This document shows positions 22,122 through 32,790 of a stretch of 64,000 nucleotides of DNA, piece after piece. Source of the stretch: Nereocystis luetkeana (Eukaryota > Sar > Phaeophyceae > Laminariales > Laminariaceae); assembly GCA_031213475.1 (NCBI GenBank), contig JARUPZ010000035.1:988336-1052335 (forward strand), given 5' to 3'. The position numbers and the translations under genes were made by a program. Under the pieces are notes generated by a model that saw only the letters and a list, made by a program, of their open reading frames with translations, had not been told where the DNA came from and ran no database searches. Each line of letters begins with the position of its first letter. The stretch's first letter is position 1.

Positions 22122-22508
22122 CAGTACGAGTATAGAGTTCGGGTCAAGGTTCGGGTCGGTGGGCCGCTGTTCGTAGGCGCCACAGCCCCAAAACCCAAAA
22201 CCTCCGGAAGTATTCACCACATCAACGCGTAACCACGTTTATCTCCGTGCTAATGTTACGAAGAAACAACTACGGACACGTATATGTGCATACAATATCG
22301 ATATACTGACTACGTACTGGTACTGATGTACTGGTATGATACTACTGTTGTTTGTAGGTGTTGGTATTAATACCTGTTTGTTTCTTCCTATTTGGGGTGC
22401 ATGCTACGAGCTGCCAGGTACGATAGATAGAAGCGGAGCCACCCTAATATTTTCTGAAGGCACCCCACCACTCCACCCGAGGAATCCCATATATCGACCA
22501 GAAACCGC

Positions 22509-22604
22509 TTCAACCCTTTTAGGCCTGCAGTCTTCATAGGAGACAAAACACTTAGAAATAGAGTAATTTGTCCCCGAAACAAGACTGCAGTTCTAAACGG
22601 GTTC
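22509..22604 (+). mobile_element. MITE-B copy
   Basis: Arms CAACCCTTTTAGGCCTGCAG and AGACTGCAGTTCTAAACGGGTT; internal arm diverged. Confidence 0.75.
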
Positions 22605-22824
22605 GAGTGTACGCTTCAGACGAGCAATTCCATGACCTTCGAGGTCTGAATCGAATACCGGTACTCGAAAGAAGTGGTTGCGAAGAAAGTGTTTTTGTTT
22701 TTACTTCCCTTTTCCCCTAAAAGAAACAGTGAAAAGGTAGGACTTGAGGTAAATTCTTGAAAAAAAAAAACAAACGATACGTAGGGCAAGCCTAATTGGT
22801 GGGGTAGTTGCTCAGTGCCCTAAA

Positions 22825-23487
22825 CCCTTTTAGGACCGCAATCCTGTTTTGGAGACAAACCTAATCAAGAGTTCGAGCTATTTGTCCCCAAAAAGGTACT
22901 ACTGTACGAGTAGGACTGCAGTCAGTCCCGTTTTGGGGGGCAAACTACTCAGGAATTCGAGTAGTTTTACTCAGGAATTCGAGTAGTTTTGTCCCAAAAA
23001 TGGGCAGTGACTGCAGTCCCAAAACTACCCCTTCTAGTACTGTACAGCAGTAGTCCCGTTTTGGGGACAAAACTACTCAAGAATTCGAGTGGTTTGTCCC
23101 CAAAACGGTACTGCGATGGTTTGCCCCCGAAACTGGACTGCAGTCCCAAAGCTGCCCATTTTAGCACTGTAGTCAGTCCCGTTTTGGGGACAATACTACT
23201 CTAGAAATCGAGTGGTTTGTACGCAAAACGGCACTCGCTGCAGTCCTGAAGAAAGGGTACGAGTGGTTGTCCCCAAAATGGAACTGACTGCAGTCCTAAA
23301 AATCTACCCGTCTTAGTACTACGGCAGTCTCGTTCTGGGGACAAAACTGCTAAAAAAAAATCGAGTGGTTTGTCCCCGAAACCGGACTGCAGTCCTAAAG
23401 CTACCCATTTTAGTGCTGCAGTCACGTTTCGGGGACAGACTCTTTAGAATTCGAGTGGTTTATCCGCAAAACGGGAGTGCCGTCTTA
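22825..23487 (+). mobile_element. Tandem cluster of MITE-B units
   Basis: Six or seven consecutive units of about 90-110 bp, each with the GTCCCGTTTTGGGGACAAAC / GTTTGTCCCCAAAACGG pair (left arms near 22835, 22923, 23050, 23168, 23325, 23408). Several units share the duplicated GACTGCAGTC and CTACCC-TTTTAGTACTG junction, so the array looks amplified in place rather than built by independent insertions. Confidence 0.75.
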
Positions 23488-23730
23488 GGGTCATTCTTAT
23501 CGGAGAGCTTTTTTTTCCAAATTTCCGACATTTTTTTCGCGCGATTTTTCAATCTTCAATATTTTCCTGGGTTTTTTTTTCCAAATATTGGAATGTTAAC
23601 GAACTTGATATTTTTGGTTCTGGCGAATTTCGCGAATAGTGACAGAACGCCTCCGTATATTGATACATACCTCCAACTACTTCCAAACTTTGGAAATTAT
23701 GGAAAAACGCTCTCCGATAAGAACGAACCC
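23488..23730 (-). mobile_element. MITE-C copy, opposite orientation
   Basis: GGGTCATTCTTATCGGAGAG on the left, TCTCCGATAAGAACGAACCC on the right. The internal sequence is the reverse complement of the 784 and 21731 copies. It sits directly against the MITE-B cluster. Flanks are TTA and TAC. Confidence 0.85.
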
Positions 23731-24544
23731 TACTACTACTAATAAAATCACCCTATCACGAGTCGTATTAGCGAGTGTCTTGGGTTTCCCTTGGATATTT
23801 CTCTTTTTGAGGTGAGACCAGCGTTGAAGCTCATCGTGCATTCGATAAAAGTGTTCAAACAGGATCTACAACGTGCGTGGCAAACGGAGGACGTATCATA
23901 AAATACCTGGTAGTAGTAATTCAACTTGTATTGTGTACCCCTGGTACTTATGATACCTGGTACTGCTTCATGTACCACAATGCATTTAGTTGTTGCACGT
24001 TTGCATGCACCTCTCCGTCGGCCGCGGCGGGTTTTATCTCTCACGTCCTGCTGAGGTGCACGCAGGAGCCCCCTGCTCGTACACACTGCGGCGCACATTT
24101 TCGGCCCCGTACGGGATCCGTGGCGTGTGCTCTTGCCGCCCAAACTCGCGCGAGCTGGCTCTTCTTTTTCCGCCGGATTGCATTCCGCCTCGCCGAGCCT
24201 CGCAGGACAAAAAAAAAAAACTACCACAACAAGTAACTATTGATGCAATAGTTCGAGATGTTCGCTCTGCGTGCTGCTGTATCATGTCTGCACCACACCG
24301 CCCCCTAACGCTCTACTTCTTTGTGGTAGCCACGGCACAACAACAGCAGTCGCACATCAAGCTGTTCCATTGGTGACGACACCGGACGGTGCGTGTGTGG
24401 GTGTTGCGCGCGTGTGCCATGTTTCCTGTCGACCTACGAGTACCAGGTGCGCGGTATGACATACACCATCGGTATGATACCAACACACCTGACCTGGCAG
24501 CAACGAACACCATGATGTCAAGAGATGTGCAACCTCTACTTGTA

Positions 24545-24740
24545 TTACGGGGGACCAAAGTTAATAGGACCAAATATTATCATTATTACGCTTGCCATCC
24601 GACAAATGTGTAGTGTTGTTTCTAATAAACGACTACGTATAATAACAGAAAGTGATTGTTGGTAAAAATGGTTGAATATTACCTCGTACTGGTATGTGTT
24701 TATGTATCCCATAGGTCAAATTAACTATGGTCCCCCGTAG
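24545..24740 (+). mobile_element. MITE-A split by an AAT-tailed retroposon
   Basis: The left arm TTACGGGGGACCAAAGTTAA runs to ACCAAATATT (24576), is interrupted by about 78 bp of AAT-tailed retroposon, and resumes at GTTGGTAAAAATGG (24656) through to TATGGTCCCCCGTAG. TA lies on both outer sides. Confidence 0.85.
24577..24655 (+). repeat. AAT-tailed retroposon (subfamily 2), nested
   Basis: ATCATTATTACGCTTGCCATCC to AACAGAAAGTG followed by ATT. The junctions suggest an ATT target duplication, though the tail itself is ATT-rich. It matches 284-350 in opposite orientation. Confidence 0.7.
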
Positions 24741-25064
24741 TATTAATAGTTGGTAATTAGTTGGATGCGGGGCAGGGGGCAGACCCTTGCCAATTCGTTG
24801 CGTGAAGGAGAGGGGCGCACGGTGGAAAACTACAGTTCAGTTGTAGAAGGAGAGAGGGCAAAACCTGTAAGAAAAAGAAGTGTAAATAAAATCGTACTCG
24901 GAATAGACGTAATTATTTATTTTCCGAATTTCGGGGAGACGATACCGACCGTAGTATTAAAATTAATAGTTGTATGAATAGTAGTAATTCAGTAGAGCTG
25001 ATTAAATGAAAATGGACTGGAAACAGAGGGAATTGATTATTTTCCGAATTCGGGGAGACGAAAG

Positions 25065-25262
25065 AAACATTATTATTATTTCTCTTGCCATCCGACAATG
25101 TGCAGCATGATCTTCAACATGGATCACTCATAACTTTCCCGAAAGAAGAAAACCTCGGAAACGAGGAAACCCATGCACCAAGTCTACCCCCCTTCTGTGC
25201 CAACTTTCGGCTGTCTTTGCTCCTTCCTTATCTTGTCTCATTACGTTCTATTCTTAAATCTT
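25065..25262 (+). repeat. AAT-tailed retroposon, long copy
   Basis: TTATTATTATTTCTCTTGCC to 'ggctgtctttgctccttcct'; ends close to a triple TACCWGGTA cluster (25262-25290). Confidence 0.8.
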
Positions 25263-25297
25263 ACCAGGTACCTGATACCTGGTACCAGGTAAGCTGC

Positions 25298-25362
25298 ATT
25301 GTTATTATCATTATCATTATTATTACTATCATTATTATTACTATTATTATTATTACTACTAC

Positions 25363-25411
<49 letters not shown>

Positions 25412-25458
25412 ATTATTATTATCATCATTATTATTATTATTATCATCATTATTATTAA
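25298..25458 (+). repeat. (ATT)n microsatellite
   Basis: About 160 bp of ATT/ATC trinucleotides. A diverged AAT-tailed retroposon core follows at 25465-25535, so this may be an expanded retroposon tail. Confidence 0.95.
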
Positions 25459-25887
25459 CAGGCTTGTCGTCCTACAATGAGCAGCATGAGCTTCCACGTT
25501 GATGAATCAAAACATTCCTGAAAGAAGAAACCTCCCTCTACAACCGAAACCTACGAACATTTATTTCCACGTACAATTAATTGTAAAATCACACACACAC
25601 ACGTCGTCGAACCTCATCCAGTCAGTGATAACGTCATAATAAGTGATAACAGCCACAACAACTAAAATAGGCATGTAGGTAGCAGCGCGCTGGTCAGCAA
25701 TCACACCCTTCCTTGAGGAAGAATAGATTATACTCGTACCTGACATGTTGTGTTATACCGGATGATGACAAGTAAGTACACACATTTTATGAGTACAAGG
25801 TTCCCCTTCTCGATGTGGCTGAGTTGAAATCCCGCGGGGTTGAGGCAAATTGAAAATGGGGAGCATCGATCGTCATCACAGGGGCAG

Positions 25888-26080
25888 AGGGGGTCCCTTC
25901 AAGAACCGCAGTCCCGTTTTGGGGACAAACCTGTCAAATTCTAGGTATTTTAACCCTTTTAGAACCGCAGTCGCGATTTTGGGGACAAACTACTTGAAAT
26001 TTGAGTGGATTGTCCCCAAAATGAGACTGCAGCTCTAAAAGGGTTAAATAGTTTGTCCCCAAAACGGGACTGCAGTCCTA
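25888..26080 (+). mobile_element. MITE-B inserted into MITE-B
   Basis: The outer copy starts CCCTTCAAGAACCGCAG and is cut after TTCTAGGTA (25948). The inner copy runs from TTTTAACCCTTTTAGAACC (25949) to CTCTAAAAGGGTTAAA (26046), and the outer copy resumes with TAGTTTGTCCCC. TA stands on both sides of the inner copy, so the family B termini are TTTAACCCTTTTAG with a 2-bp TA target, as in Tc1/mariner elements. Confidence 0.9.
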
Positions 26081-26179
26081 AAAAAAGTCCGGGTTCCGAC
26101 TGCTTCTTCTTGTTGCTCTGCATAAATTGCTGTTGCTGCTGCTATTCTATACTACTGCTGTTGTTTGTTGTACAGTAGT

Positions 26180-26380
26180 TGTTGCTGCTACTCTTCATCG
26201 AACCGTCACCAGCAGACGAAAACCGCACGCGGTGTCGAGGTGTAGTAAGGATTACCCTGGGCTGGGTAATCGATCGGTCCTTTACCCCTACGAGAAGCTC
26301 AGTAGGCAATATACCTTCACATTTGACGTCGTCGAGGACACGGGTTCGAATCTCACTTCGAACGTTTCTTTTATAGAAAC
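26180..26380 (+). repeat. tRNA-derived repeat (family S2), copy 1
   Basis: AAGCTCAGTAGGCAATA (A-box-like, about 26294) and ACGGGTTCGAATCTCAC (B-box-like, 26340), preceded by GGGCTGGGTAATCGAT. Spacing between boxes is about 45 bp. It lacks a closing acceptor stem, so it is read as a SINE head rather than a tRNA gene. Confidence 0.6.
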
Positions 26381-26519
26381 GCTCGCTTGCGCGTGTCCCT
26401 AAAAACGTGTAATATCTCCCTGGTTCCCCAGGTATGGCAGCGAAGCGAGTAGGTCAGCGTACGGCCGTATACGGTACCGGCGCCCCAAATATCCCGCCGT
26501 TCAGAGGGGGGGAGAGCGT

Positions 26520-26670
26520 AATAAGGTTAGGGTTAGCCCTGAGCTGTGGGTAATCGATATTTTACCCCTATATAGCTCAGTAGGTAATACCTTCACAGAT
26601 GTTACAAAGTTTAGACGCAGTGGCCTAAAAAGACTGGTATCAGCGAACAGGTTCGGATCACGAGGTGCTG
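26520..26670 (+). repeat. tRNA-derived repeat (family S2), copy 2
   Basis: Shares GTGGGTAATCGAT-TTTACCCCTA and TAGCTCAGTAGGTAATACCT with copy 1; the B-box-like part is AACAGGTTCGGATCACG (26647). A segment between the boxes is inserted relative to copy 1. Confidence 0.6.
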
Positions 26671-26734
26671 CATCGATATAGATCAATACTGCTTACTGTA
26701 CGCAGCAGCAGTGCCATGTGTCTTGTGTTCTTCA

Positions 26735-27190
26735 CGTTAAACCGATCCTCTTCTACCCGTCGGCATTCAGCACAACCAGTGCCCGTGCCGATTCTTCAAC
26801 CCTACATAGAAAGATGCAAGCTCTGTGGTCACAAAAAACTAAGCAACAGCAGCAGCAGCAGCAGTAGTAGTAGAGATACTCAAGCCAAAGTACATCGTTA
26901 CTCATACCGCAGTAGTAAGGAGAGTAGACAATGCAATGTCACGCTGCACGTCATCGTACTGGATACGACATGCACGACATACACATTCTAGAAAAGGGCG
27001 ATTACCAAAGAAACAAAAAAACAAATTCGGAAGAACAAAGAAAAAAAAGAAAGAAAGAAGTGTCGTGCCCCCCCCGCAGGGGATGTGGCAGACAACCGAC
27101 AACACACAGACAGGAGAAGCTACGAGCAACCACAGCAGCTGCTGCAGTAGATACAGAGTACGTACTCGTTCCGGTGATACCAGGTAGTCC
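26735..27190 (-). repeat. Family F repeat, minus-strand copy
   Basis: CCGTGCCGATTCTTCAACCC (26783), GACAATGCAATGTCACG (26927), GATACGACATGCACGACATA (26961), GTGTCGTGCC followed by a C run (27060). It carries an internal (AGC)n tract at 26845. Confidence 0.65.
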
Positions 27191-27309
27191 TTCGGCAGGA
27201 AGATTTATACGCAAACATCAAACACAGCAATCAGTTTTTTTTTGTACCTACCAATGTTCTTGTTGCAACGGGAGCAGCTATGGGTTGAATTGACATTTTT
27301 ATTCTTTAC

Positions 27310-27655
27310 CTGGTATTTTTTTTCTCATCCCATTCATTATCTTCGCACATCTTCTTCTCTCTCTCCTTCCAACTCGTAACTCAGATCCGGGGTCACATAG
27401 CAGGCTCTTCTCCCCCCTTCCCTCTACGGTACGTGCCTTCATTTTTATCGTGAGAAGATTTCAGCCTTTTCTTCCCTCGTCGACTCGCATCGAATTGTGC
27501 CTACCCACGCTGCAAGGCGCTGTCAACAATTGAATCCTTTTTTATTTTTTATTTTCCAAATAAAGTCAAAGTCCGACCCACCTGGGGCTCGAACCCAGGA
27601 CTCAAACAAGTAGAATTCGAGGTTAACCACTTGAACCACCGGGGCGACCGGATTT
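27310..27655 (-). repeat. tRNA-headed SINE (family S1), full copy
   Basis: On the minus strand the head GTCGCCCCGGTGGTTCAAGT (27648 downward) carries the B-box-like TGGGTTCGAGCCCCAGG (27597-27581), then an AT-rich linker, then the body down to about 27310. The body matches 48000-48200 closely. This is the best copy for building a consensus. Confidence 0.8.
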
Positions 27656-28038
27656 ACGCGACACGGAATCTGTATAGTGCGAGCTTTATTTCTTTTATTA
27701 CCAATCCGCCAAAGGATGGCAAAAAAAGTTGTTGTTGAAACTCAATAAAAACAGCGAGCAGTTTTTGTAAAAGCCCGGGATATATTCGTACCCGTACGTA
27801 CCTCTTCTCGGGTACGATATACCCTGGTAAGGGTCTGTGGGTCTGTGCTATTGGTTCGCCCTTACAAGAGTTTGTAATCTTCCGTAAAGCCCGCTTGCTC
27901 GCCCAAGAGACCTATTTTATGCCCACCTACCACCTACTATTTAACACCTCGCCAGACTAATAATGACAATAATGCAGTCAGACTACAGCACCGACAAGAG
28001 CCGGGCCGCCCGCATCAATAATTTTCATTGTGCACGAG

Positions 28039-28138
28039 CTTAACCCTTTTAGAACCGCAGTTCCGTTTTGGGGACAAACCAGTCAAAAAATAAGTAAGTT
28101 GTCCCCAAAACGGGACTGGGGTTTTAAAGGGGTTAAAC
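28039..28138 (+). mobile_element. MITE-B, near-complete copy
   Basis: TTAACCCTTTTAGAACCGCAG at the left, TTTTAAAGGGGTTAAAC at the right. The ends match those defined by the nested pair at 25.95 kb. Confidence 0.85.
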
Positions 28139-28144
28139 AATAAC

Positions 28145-28205
28145 AGCAGATAGATGATCATGCTGCACATTGCGCATTGTCGGGTGGCAAGGGAAATAAT
28201 AATAA
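28145..28205 (-). repeat. AAT-tailed retroposon fragment
   Basis: GATCATGCTGCACATTG, then GTCGGGTGGCAAGGGAAATAA and an AAT run: the tail-proximal 60 bp of the family. Confidence 0.7.
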
Positions 28206-28541
28206 TGACAGCAGAGGCAGAGACTACGCGTTGTGTACTACAAACAGTAGTACTATTAATACCCGTCGATGTTCACCGCCATTAATTCTTCGTCCTAGAG
28301 AGGTACTCGTACAGATGATGCTGCATCTGCTACAATCAATCTGTAGTATGGTCAGTCGCCAGGTATGTTCGTACGGGGCACAACAAGCTCTGCGGAAGCA
28401 AACTACGAGACAGAGAGCTCGCACCCTGTCTGTGCCTTTACGAGAGTAGGTCAAAGGTTAGGCGATGCAATGCCAAACGTACTCTTTACACCGCTTGCTG
28501 TCTGTGCAGGCATGAAATAATACAAGCAAGTTCGCACTCAC

Positions 28542-28676
28542 CTGCTGGCTCGAAAGGCGGAAGCCGCGCGACTTGTTGTTCGAGGTGCTGTTGTTGTTTT
28601 CATCGCCGCGCTTGGAAGGTCTCCATGCCATAGCGCCGCCCTCGTTCGGCTCTTCTACCCAGTCCTCATTGTGCAT
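28542..28676 (-). CDS. Possible coding exon of an unidentified host gene
   Basis: A 45-codon open stretch begins with ATG at 28676 and ends exactly at a textbook donor, CAG|gtgagt (28542/28541). It is directly preceded by a possible acceptor (gtgccag at 28678-28684). The peptide is hydrophilic (MHNEDWVEEPNEGG at the start, an Asn/Ser-rich middle, RGFRLSSQQ at the end) and is not part of any repeat family found here. I do not recognise a family. No second exon was located towards lower coordinates, where repeats dominate. It could equally be chance, so confidence is low. Confidence 0.3.
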
Positions 28677-28799
28677 TCTGGCACCGGCGAAGTACTACCG
28701 GACGATCAATAGAGGTGCGCCCAGAAGCCCCTCTCTGGTCTTTGTCTCGCTCCCTCTCCCAGAACCCGTGAACACAGCGTTTACGAGCACAGCAGCACA

Positions 28800-28848
28800 G
28801 CAATACTACTGTAGCAGCAGCAAGAGCAGCAGCAGCAGCAGCAGCAGC

Positions 28849-28890
<42 letters not shown>
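28800..28890 (+). repeat. (AGC)n microsatellite
   Basis: About 26 AGC units with two interruptions. The poly-Gln/Ser frame is a by-product. It lies just upstream, on the minus strand, of the possible exon at 28.54-28.68 kb. Confidence 0.95.
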
Positions 28891-29379
28891 AACCTTGAAG
28901 TGCTACTCACACACTCACACGCTCAACTCCGAAATGCACCTGATAGCCGTTGTTGTTGTTGTTGTTTTGGTTGGTTGTTAAAATCTCGGCGCGAGAACAC
29001 TGACTGCCGTTTGCTGTGTGTGCCGAAGGTTGACGGGCGTGGGTACCGCCAACACCGAACGGAGCGTCCGTGTGCGGTGAATGAAGCAGTAGGGGAGCAG
29101 AGTGGGGTGGCTCTCGCAGTCGACGGCCGCACAAGGCAAGGCGAAGGTCGTTCGCACAGACAGCAGTAGTGAGTTGTAGTTCCCTATTTTAGTCTGTACT
29201 CTGTGGTCCGTCTAGCGGCATGGTTTTTGTGTCCATGACGTCCGACGTCGACGTCCTACACGTTCAGAGATGTCGATGGCGAACCATCTCATATGTCGAA
29301 CCTATCAAAAAGTCATGTTGATTCTACCACCCACTGCCCCCATCTCGTGAAATCCAACGTGCAGGACGTGAAGAGTCTT

Positions 29380-30330
29380 CAGGTGACATGATCCCGCCCG
29401 TATACCCTGTACCCCCCGCCCGCGTCCCACGCACTGCTATTAATACAAAGTATACACATACCATACTGCCGCTCTTCTATCGGTATTATAGAGGTATACC
29501 ACATACTACTCCCTGCTGCTGTACTGCATGCTGCCGCTGCTGCAGCGGTACATGTATACCAGGTACACGTTACGTACATACATGCTGCCGTTCGTTGTAC
29601 TCCTACATACAGCAGTGCAGCAGTAGTATAAATACTGAGTAGTTATTATGTGGATAGGAGTAACTGATCTACCTTGTCTGTTAATTTCGTTGTATGTACG
29701 ACGAGCTCGTCGGCGTCTCAGTACGTGAAAATATAAATTTTAGACTGCGCCAGCAACCTGCAGGTACCTGAGAACCTTCCAGCAACATTTTTTTTTTTTT
29801 TTTTTTCCCGACAAGCCTCATAAAAACAAACAACAACAAAAAATGTGACGAAATCTATTATTATTAATAGCTGCTCGGTACCACTATACATACAGCAAGC
29901 AGTACTCGTATTGGTACGGTATACCCCATATACATACAGCAGAGTACTTACACTGCTCTGCTGTGTCATGCCATACCAGGTATACAGAGCACCACCAGGA
30001 ACAACAGAGCTCCACCTACTACCACAGTCACAGACTACATGGTAATAGACACCAGGTGTTAAAAGTACGTAGCAGGTACAGGCAGGTACAGGTCCTGGGT
30101 CATGGTATGTATGTGTATCATACCCGTACGTATGTACCAGGTACAAGCAAAGAACCAAGAAAAAGACTCCTTTTGTATGGACAAATATACGTCGCGAGAT
30201 ATTGCCACGTTTTTTATGGTGCGATATGATGATCATCATGTCTCAGACTCGTGGATAGCTACAGAAGTAAATTTACATATTATTACGATATATATACCTG
30301 GTATACGAGTATGTACTCAGCTCAGTCAAA
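29380..30330. other. No gene; region dense in TACCWGGTA palindromes
   Basis: Contains TACCAGGTA at 29557, 29974, 30135 and TACCTGGTA at 30295, many near-matches, and repeated CAGCAG/CATACAG words. No coding exon recognised. Confidence 0.5.
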
Positions 30331-30334
30331 GAGA

Positions 30335-30430
30335 AATATTATTTCTCTCGCCATCCCACAATGTGCAGCATGATCTTCAACATTGATCACTCATAACTTT
30401 CCCGAAAGAAGAAAACCTCGGAAACAGATA
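30335..30430 (+). repeat. AAT-tailed retroposon
   Basis: ATATTATTTCTCTCGCCATCC to GAAGAAAACCTCGGAAACAG, ending abruptly. Confidence 0.75.
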
Positions 30431-31139
30431 ATTGTTTCACAAAAAAACGGAGGACCGTTACTATTAATAGAAAAATCTCACGTTCGACGTCAGACGTGCA
30501 GGAAGCAGACCGTGTGATTCGGAATTTTCGTAATTTTAAACCTGGTAAAACACACCATTTTTACTAAATTTGTTGTTTTGCCGTTTTCCTGACGATAATA
30601 ACGACGACAGCATTTGGCATGAACTATTATAATATATGGTCAACAGGAGGTATACCCCCCGACTTTTCAGACAAAAAGGGGGGGGGGGGGTGCCCGCACA
30701 GAAGGCAGGTGGCCGGGACCCCCCGCTTGCACAATGTTGGCGTCAGTAAACAACTCGGTTCTCTGCTGTTCTGGAGATATACTAAACAAAGCAGCGCATC
30801 TTGTCGACACCTTGTTGTGGCGTTTTTGCTAGAATGCCCAATATATCTACGCCGTACGTACATGGGTCGTAGTACAAGGAAAATCTAATTCTGACACGCT
30901 GATGGCGAGACACCTACAGCCCATGCACCACCTAGAACACGCACACCCTTTCTTTTGCTTCTGTTTTCGGGCACGTTCGAGATATTGGGGCTGACGCGGG
31001 GCTCCGTACTACTGCTGTTGTAACAGTTTGTGGGCTGCGGCCAAAATCAGGTACACACAGTATACCTGATCCATTTATTTGGGTCGAAATCAGGTCATAC
31101 TAAACCAAGTGAGAAACGCGCGCCACGAACGGTGTTTTG

Positions 31140-31392
31140 TGTTATGATCACAGGTCTGGACACTTTGTATCCCTGGACAGGTTTGCCTATTAACTCGGTA
31201 CTCGTACTCGTTGGTACTCACGTGTGTTGTTTGCTTAGAGATAAAAGAAGGGCCAAGCTCGTGCCTCGCTGGGAAAACCCCTGGTTTTCCATCTAAGATA
31301 CGCCTCCCAAGTCCTACATATATATACGATCCCAATACTCGAACCCAGGTAATTACCGGGCTTTCCGCCTCATTCAAGGCAGTATCATAACA
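31140..31392 (-). mobile_element. LTR of Ty3/gypsy element (left copy, 3' LTR of the minus-strand element)
   Basis: 253 bp bounded by the inverted pair TGTTATGAT...ATCATAACA. It shares GACAGGTTTGCCTATTAA, GAGATAAAAGAAG, GCCAAGCTCGTGCCTCGCTG, CCATCTAAGATACGCC and CTTTCCGCCTCATTCAAGG, in the same order and orientation, with 41978-42253. On the minus strand it is preceded by a weak purine stretch (AGAGTGGG) that could be a polypurine tract. Confidence 0.8.
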
Positions 31393-31948
31393 CTAGCCCA
31401 CTCTGATGAGACATATATGCAGAATTATGGGATATTCATGGAAACCCCGATTCCACGAACTAGACCATGAGTCGAAGATGCGACTCCGCAAAACCCACAC
31501 CCACACCTCTGAATGGCGAGGCAACGAACCCGGCAAGGTACGTAAAAAAAGAAAGAAATGAAGGCCTAACCGTAAGGGACTGGAAGCAATCGTCAACGAA
31601 AGTTATCGCCATGCCACCCGCAACGGGGGGGTCGAGGGCAAATAAGATTCATGGAAAAGCGAAAAATGAACACCGAAAACGAGAAGAAAAATACCACGGA
31701 ATACGCCAAGAACCACCTAAACCCAGCCCACAACTCTGTAAACGCGTCCTGTGCCACAAATGAGTGGCCCTATCACCCAGACCTGCCCCGGCACTGAGGG
31801 GGGGGTACGCAGGACAAAATACGCAAAACCCATCTCCAACCCAGCCCAAAAAAAAACAAACCAGAAACACACCGAGCAGAAAAACCACCCCCCGAAAGTC
31901 CAGGAAAACGACAAGAAAAAATATCGAGTGAAGCCGAGAAGCGAAAGT
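31393..31948 (-). other. 3' untranslated region of the gypsy element
   Basis: Between the left LTR and the last recognisable coding segment. A/C-rich on the plus strand, no domain recognised. Confidence 0.4.
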
Positions 31949-32790
31949 CAGCTATCCATGGCGGCGCCTCGAGATTCATCTACGTTAGGCTGGACCCCCC
32001 GTGCAAACGCGCTAGCCAAGTGAATTTACAGACACCAAGAACTTCGTACCTCTCTCGTCGAAGTCGTGTAGCGCGCCGGAGAAAGAGGAAGCTTGATCGG
32101 TCCCGGGTCGTTCAAAAATCGAACCAAACATACTCCATCCGTTGGCGTAGTCGCGCTGATTTTCCCGAGCCACCACAGACCGTCGTCGCCCCTGTGCCAA
32201 AAGTGGGCCCCGTTGGCAAGCACGGTGATGCAGTATCGACGAAGCCAGTCGGCGTGCAATAGGCAGTCATAGCCGGGTGCCAGAAACCGCTCTCTCCGAG
32301 AAAACTTCCGTTGTGCCGCGTCGATTATCATTCGGTGGTACAGGCGGTTGGTTTGGCGGTGCTGGTTCGGGGTGTCAGCCCAGCAGCGCAAAATTGCGTG
32401 GCGAGAAAGCTGAAGGTCCATTTCCAGTTCCCAGGATGGACGGGATAATCCTGTCCAGTACGTGTCGTGCATCACCGCGATGACGCCACCTCGACCTCTA
32501 ACCGATTGGTGTCCGGTAATGTTTTCCACTTTGGCTCCCCACTGGGGCCGTCTGCCGTCCAAGGCACCTGGAAGCCCCCGCTCCGCTGACCGCGTACCCA
32601 GCCAGCCCGTGGAGCCAGCTGCTTCTGCTCTGGACCAGAGCACGTCGGACAAACCTGGACGCAGCGCTCTCCGCCATCGGGTCTACCTGCTTCTGGGCCA
32701 GATGAGGGAGTGTTTGAGACTGTTTTTCCTCTCGTGTTCTTCTGCTGTCCGACTCTGCTCGTACTCGTCGGATGGCCACGAGCGATGCTG
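31949..32790 (-). pseudogene. Gypsy Pol C-terminal tail with Tudor/SH3-like domain
   Basis: Minus-strand frame from about 32790 to 31949. A basic segment (SRHAILRCWADTPNQHRQTN) precedes LHADWLRRYCITVL, then GAHFWHRGDDGLWWLGKI and VCLVRFLNDPGPIKL. The aromatic WWLGKI and VRF strands resemble a Tudor or SH3-like barrel, as in chromatin-binding tails; it is not a classical chromodomain. The frame has one in-frame TAA (32022 region) before its natural end. In such elements this segment follows the integrase, but no integrase core is present here: the inverted gag block occupies its place. Assignment to the same element rests on strand, position inside the LTR pair and composition. Confidence 0.6.

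Noticed and set aside
25085-25480. Isoleucine- or leucine-rich 'membrane protein' frames
   Set aside because: They are translations of the (ATT)n tract.
31949-32790. Classical chromodomain
   Set aside because: The aromatic WWLGKI and VRF pattern lacks chromodomain landmarks; a Tudor/SH3-like tail fits better.
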